The notes beneath the pieces are model-generated. The model saw nothing but the letters and a program-made list of their open reading frames with translations. It was not told where the DNA came from and made no database searches. A DNA stretch of 10,939 bases from Chlorobium sp. (GTDB taxonomy: Bacteria > Bacteroidota > Chlorobiia > Chlorobiales > Chlorobiaceae): assembly GCA_026193435.1 (NCBI GenBank), contig JAPHUN010000204.1, forward strand, positions 1-10,939, given 5' to 3'. Each line of letters opens with the position of its first letter. The stretch's first letter is position 1. Shown in pieces: positions 8,705 to 10,939 of the stretch. The translations under genes were made by a program, and so were the position numbers.

Positions 8705-8734
8705 TAAATAAAATAGTCATTGAAACCATAACAA
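8705..8734 (-). promoter_or_regulatory. Possible second nuo promoter downstream of the hairpin
   Basis: On the minus strand TTGTTA (8734-8729) is followed after 18 bp by TATTTA (8710-8705) inside a very AT-rich stretch. The match to a housekeeping sigma-factor promoter is moderate at -35 and poor at -10. Its position, past the hairpin and about 75 bp before nuoA, is sensible for an operon promoter. Confidence 0.2.
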
Positions 8735-8762
8735 ATCATGCGAAAAAGTCTGAATGACCGAC

Positions 8763-8786
8763 AAAAAAAGGCACAAGACCTCTCTT
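8763..8786 (-). terminator. Weak hairpin with T-run, possible terminator of the upstream cluster
   Basis: On the minus strand AAGAGAGG can pair, with G-U pairs, with CCTTTTTT across the loop TCTTGTG, and the T-run reaches seven Ts. It lies 50-75 bp beyond the stop of the small membrane-protein gene. Only two G-C pairs support the stem, so it would be inefficient as an intrinsic terminator. Confidence 0.25.
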
Positions 8787-8788
8787 AA

Positions 8789-8817
8789 ATTATAAAGCAC
8801 TATCGGACTTTTGCCGT
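8789..8817 (-). promoter_or_regulatory. Candidate nuo promoter with TATAAT box
   Basis: A perfect TATAAT on the minus strand (8794 down to 8789) stands about 160 bp before nuoA. With a 17-bp spacer the -35 hexamer would be ACGGCA (8817-8812), a poor match that overlaps the inverted repeat. That would suit a promoter dependent on, or blocked by, a bound regulator. It conflicts with the weak terminator-like hairpin directly downstream, so only one of the two may be real. Confidence 0.3.
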
Positions 8818-8828
8818 ATTAAATACGG
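8814..8828. promoter_or_regulatory. 15-bp perfect inverted repeat, possible operator
   Basis: CCGTATTAAATACGG is symmetrical around its central base (seven base pairs each side). It starts 8 bp past the stop of the small membrane-protein gene and ends 19 bp before the TATAAT box on the minus strand, so it covers the position of the -35 element of that promoter. A one-base centre is too tight for an RNA loop (a three-base loop would leave six pairs), and no T-run follows it, so a protein-binding site fits better than a terminator. The regulator is unknown; I do not recognise the motif. Confidence 0.4.
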
Positions 8829-8836
8829 TAACGTCA

Positions 8837-9085
8837 TTATTTATCGAATATCTTTTCACTAAAAGCCGCAAAATAACGAAAGGTCATAAACATAAACAAT
8901 AGTGAACAAACCACAACAACAGCATGCGAAAACCAGGCCACACCAACAAGAGCGAAGAGCGCCTTTCCGAGTGTGGCGGATAAGAACAGCCACAGTATCG
9001 GCAGCCAGGCGATCACGAATACCACCTGCAACAGACCTTTCATCACACGTTTTTTTTTATCATTGTTTTTCAACTCAGGCTTCAT
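8837..9085 (-). CDS. Small membrane protein of unknown function
   Basis: An 82-residue protein with a basic N-terminus (NNDKKKRVMKG) and two hydrophobic segments (about 17-37 and 41-67), so probably two transmembrane helices with both ends in the cytoplasm by the positive-inside rule. I recognise no family. The ATG at 9085 is chosen because GGAGG lies 11 bases upstream and it overlaps the end of the TPR gene by 11 bp, typical of coupled genes; an earlier in-frame start at 9127 would give an arginine-rich 14-residue extension and a longer overlap. It is the last gene of the four-gene cluster before the nuo leader. A role in membrane assembly together with the TPR neighbour is possible but unproven. 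Confidence 0.75.
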   Translation of the reverse strand: MKPELKNNDKKKRVMKGLLQVVFVIAWLPILWLFLSATLGKALFALVGVAWFSHAVVVVCSLLFMFMTFRYFAAFSEKIFDK

Positions 9086-9674
9086 CAAAAAACAGTCCTC
9101 CAATCTGCGACGCAAGCGCCGGATCAAGATCTTTCAATATTCTGTATTCCTCCCTGAGTCCCTTGAAGTCACCTTGAGAGAGGCAATACATGGCCATTTT
9201 ACAATGCGGCTCGGCACCATCCGGATCCAGCTCCAGAGCCTTCTCTATCATCTCCCTCGCCTTGTCGTATTTTCCGATATCGATATACACATCTCCGAGA
9301 AGACAGTAGGCATCAACATACTCCGGGTCGATCTCAAGCACCTTTTCAAGCGTAGTAAGAGCAAGTTCCTCTTTTCCCATCGTGAGCTGAACAAACCCGA
9401 GATTCTTGTATGCAGAAAGAAACCCCCGGTCAACAGCAAGAGCGCGAAGAAAGTCCTGCCCTGCCTGCCGGTAGTTGCCTGTTGCCATATGGGCCACTCC
9501 TCTTGAATACAGTGCGTTGACATGCTTACCGTCACTCTTGATAAGAGAGTCAAATACTCCTGTTGCCTGACTGTAACGCTCGTTATCCATGTAGGCAAGC
9601 GCAAGCTCATACTGCTTTTCGACGTCACCCGGGTCACGTTTCACCGCCTCCTCAAGCATCCTGATTTCCTGCAT
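9075..9674 (-). CDS. Tetratricopeptide (TPR) repeat protein
   Basis: A 199-residue protein made almost entirely of TPR units, a helical scaffold for protein-protein contacts. Five repeats of about 34 residues can be marked at roughly 18-51, 52-85, 86-119, 120-153 and 154-187. The best consensus is in the third and fourth, for example AYKNLGFVQLTMGKEELAL and AYCLLGDVYIDIGKYDKAR, each followed by a helix B ending EIDP or ELDP. No signal peptide or membrane helix is seen, so it is probably cytoplasmic. The ATG at 9674 is preceded by GAGGG three bases upstream and lies within the end of the ferrochelatase-like gene (23-bp overlap). The partner protein cannot be told from sequence; close coupling suggests one of its neighbours. 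Confidence 0.9.
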   Translation of the reverse strand: MQEIRMLEEAVKRDPGDVEKQYELALAYMDNERYSQATGVFDSLIKSDGKHVNALYSRGVAHMATGNYRQAGQDFLRALAVDRGFLSAYKNLGFVQLTMGKEELALTTLEKVLEIDPEYVDAYCLLGDVYIDIGKYDKAREMIEKALELDPDGAEPHCKMAMYCLSQGDFKGLREEYRILKDLDPALASQIGGLFFDEA

Positions 9675-10731
9675 GTCCCTCTTTTTGATTGGTATTCTTT
9701 AAATTCTCATATGTCTCCTGAATGGCATAGAGTTTCGCCGCCTGATCAATGATGCGCCCGGAAAGCCATTCGGAAAAAGCGGGAAAATTATTGATACAGC
9801 GGATGTACTGCTTGTACCGGAACGGTGATTTCTTCAGCAGGGTCTGCGCCTCATACTCGGTCTCGCTGTTGTCCGCAAAAAAACCATAGGGAAACATGAC
9901 TACACTGTCATAACCTTCATCCTCGAACTCCTGAAACGCCTTCTGGACGGTTTCCGCAGTCCACTCCCCTCCTGTGGTATGATTCATACAGCCCTGCTTG
10001 ACGTCATGAAAAACATTGAGGGGATGATCCATGATCAAGCGCTTCATCATGTCAAAAAACTCGCCGGTTTCGTTAAGCCCGGTAAATACCTTCGGAGGGT
10101 TACCCGCCCTATCCCGAACAAGCGTACCATGAATGACCAGCACGAGCCCGTTTTTTGATCCTTTGCCGATATATCCCCTGTCAACCTGCTGAAACAGATA
10201 TGCGGCGTAAATCTTGTGAAGCGACTCGTCCTGCCATAACTTGTTCAGGAGACGGACTTTTTCATACTTTTCATCACCATAGATATCCCGTACGATCTGA
10301 CAGGCGACACCACATGAAAACGCGGATTCCACAGGAATCATCGGCACGACAATCACACCGTCATACTCATCCTGCAGTGCACTCAGGGTATCTTCAAAAT
10401 AGGGGGGCACAAAGTAGTATGCATCAAAAACATCGATATCGACCGAAGAAACTATCGCATGACCGCTCCTGCGAATGAGACTCGATATCGACATGGTCTG
10501 GGCTCTGTGGGTAGCAACAAGAGTCGACTCGTAGTTGTGCAGCCTCCAATCGATATAGTGCCGGGTAGACCGGTAATCCGCGATAAGATAAATCAGCAGT
10601 ATAGGCACCTTGACGATCTGGCGGGTAATGACCTTGACAATTCGTCTGCTACTCGGCCAGAGGTTTCGCAATGTCAGTTTTTCAACTTCACCGTAGGTGA
10701 CAATAACAGCTGCGTATTTTTTTTTCTTCAC
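9652..10731 (-). CDS. Divergent ferrochelatase-family protein
   Basis: Ferrochelatase inserts iron into protoporphyrin IX to make haem. This 359-residue protein matches the family in three blocks: VIVVPMIPVESAFSCGV (126-142), like the (V/L)PLYPQYS region; LVLVIHGTL (196-204), where H201 matches the catalytic histidine of the SAHGLP motif; and GGEWTAETVQKAF, then VVMFPYGFFADNSETEYE (277-294), where E290 matches the catalytic glutamate of GFVSDHLEVLYD. The N-terminal glycine motif is altered (VTYGE) and residues 31-55 are unusually hydrophobic and basic. Start: a GTG at 10731 overlaps the preceding stop as GTGA with GGTGG eight bases upstream; a GTG at 10746 would add five residues. It may be a second, specialised chelatase or a non-catalytic relative; I therefore give no gene symbol. 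It is coupled to the genes on both sides. Confidence 0.75.
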   Translation of the reverse strand: MKKKKYAAVIVTYGEVEKLTLRNLWPSSRRIVKVITRQIVKVPILLIYLIADYRSTRHYIDWRLHNYESTLVATHRAQTMSISSLIRRSGHAIVSSVDIDVFDAYYFVPPYFEDTLSALQDEYDGVIVVPMIPVESAFSCGVACQIVRDIYGDEKYEKVRLLNKLWQDESLHKIYAAYLFQQVDRGYIGKGSKNGLVLVIHGTLVRDRAGNPPKVFTGLNETGEFFDMMKRLIMDHPLNVFHDVKQGCMNHTTGGEWTAETVQKAFQEFEDEGYDSVVMFPYGFFADNSETEYEAQTLLKKSPFRYKQYIRCINNFPAFSEWLSGRIIDQAAKLYAIQETYENLKNTNQKEGHAGNQDA

Positions 10732-10939
10732 AATCCGATCCACCACTTAAGTTCGACATACATAACCAGAAATCCGACCAGGCTGCCAACAAGAGTTTGC
10801 ATGAATGTATGTGCTTTAAGATATATTCTTGACCACATAAGGACCGGGACCAGTAAAAAAAACCAAAATGCCACATCTCCGAGCTGAAGATATACCAGCG
10901 CTATCGAAGAAGTCAACGACAAAAGATGAATACTGATCT
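10728..10939 (-). CDS. PAP2-family membrane phosphatase-like protein, 3' end only
   Basis: The last 69 residues of a gene that continues beyond the right edge. They are strongly hydrophobic, with about three helices, and contain SRIYLKAHTFMQTLVGSLVG. This matches motif 3 of the PAP2 (type 2 phosphatidic acid phosphatase) superfamily, SRxxxxxHxxxD, with Gln at the last catalytic position where Asp is usual. Upstream, SIHLLSL may correspond to the region after motif 2, where a PSGH would be expected. Forms with KAHT..Q are, as I recall, common in PAP2-like proteins of the Bacteroidetes/Chlorobi group. The substrate cannot be told. Its TGA stop overlaps the GTG start of the ferrochelatase-like gene. 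Confidence 0.65.
   Translation of the reverse strand, partial: ISIHLLSLTSSIALVYLQLGDVAFWFFLLVPVLMWSRIYLKAHTFMQTLVGSLVGFLVMYVELKWWIGL

Larger units (their letters stand above)
8630..8836 (-). other. Intergenic leader of the nuo operon
   Basis: The only gap longer than 60 bp in the window. It is AT-rich and has no plausible gene on either strand. Reading on the minus strand, it holds in order a 15-bp inverted repeat, a TATAAT box, a weak hairpin followed by seven Ts, a possible second promoter, and then a stretch with repeated GATAT/ATATC words (8648-8653, 8664-8668 and 8675-8679) just before the nuoA start. The separate entries give details. Because the upstream gene also runs leftward, some readthrough into nuo is possible. 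Confidence 0.7.

Noticed and set aside
8973..9506. 177-codon open frame on the plus strand
   Set aside because: It is opposite the TPR and small membrane-protein genes; the TPR repeats on the minus strand are unmistakable, and the plus-strand product resembles no family.
10459..10887. 142-codon open frame on the plus strand
   Set aside because: It runs opposite the ferrochelatase-like and PAP2-like genes, both of which have family motifs; no ribosome binding site or motif supports the plus frame.

Overview
The window is almost entirely coding, and every gene I can support lies on the minus strand, so transcription runs from the right edge towards the left. The main content is an operon for the proton-pumping NADH dehydrogenase-like complex (NDH-1, complex I) in the order nuoA-B-C-D-H-I-J-K-L-M. 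nuoM is cut by the left edge; nuoN would be expected just beyond it. The dehydrogenase-module genes nuoE, nuoF and nuoG, which in E. coli lie between the nuoCD gene and nuoH, are absent: nuoD and nuoH overlap by 4 bases. nuoC and nuoD are separate genes. This is the 11-subunit plan known from cyanobacteria, many archaea and green sulfur bacteria. The protein sequences, the gene order and the moderate GC content fit a green sulfur bacterium (Chlorobiaceae). That assignment is an inference from pattern recognition; no marker gene in the window proves it.

Layout from right to left (direction of transcription): (1) 10939-8837, a tightly packed four-gene cluster: the 3' end of a PAP2-like membrane phosphatase gene, a divergent ferrochelatase-family protein joined to it by a GTGA overlap, a five-repeat TPR protein, and an 82-residue membrane protein. 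(2) 8836-8630, the only sizeable intergenic gap (207 bp), AT-rich, with a 15-bp perfect inverted repeat, a TATAAT box, a weak hairpin with a T-run and a possible second promoter. (3) 8629-1, the nuo operon. nuoA, B, C, D and I form the quinone-reducing connecting arm and its membrane anchor; nuoH, J, K, L and M form the membrane arm with the antiporter-like pumping subunits.

Without NuoEFG this complex has no NADH-oxidising module of its own. By analogy with cyanobacterial NDH-1 it probably takes electrons from reduced ferredoxin or another low-potential donor at the NuoI iron-sulfur clusters and passes them through NuoB to quinone in NuoD. Two lineage-type elaborations are visible: a lysine/alanine/proline tail on NuoI and two histidine-rich segments in NuoL. 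The most poorly understood content is the upstream four-gene cluster. I see no mobile elements, RNA genes, CRISPR arrays or defence systems.
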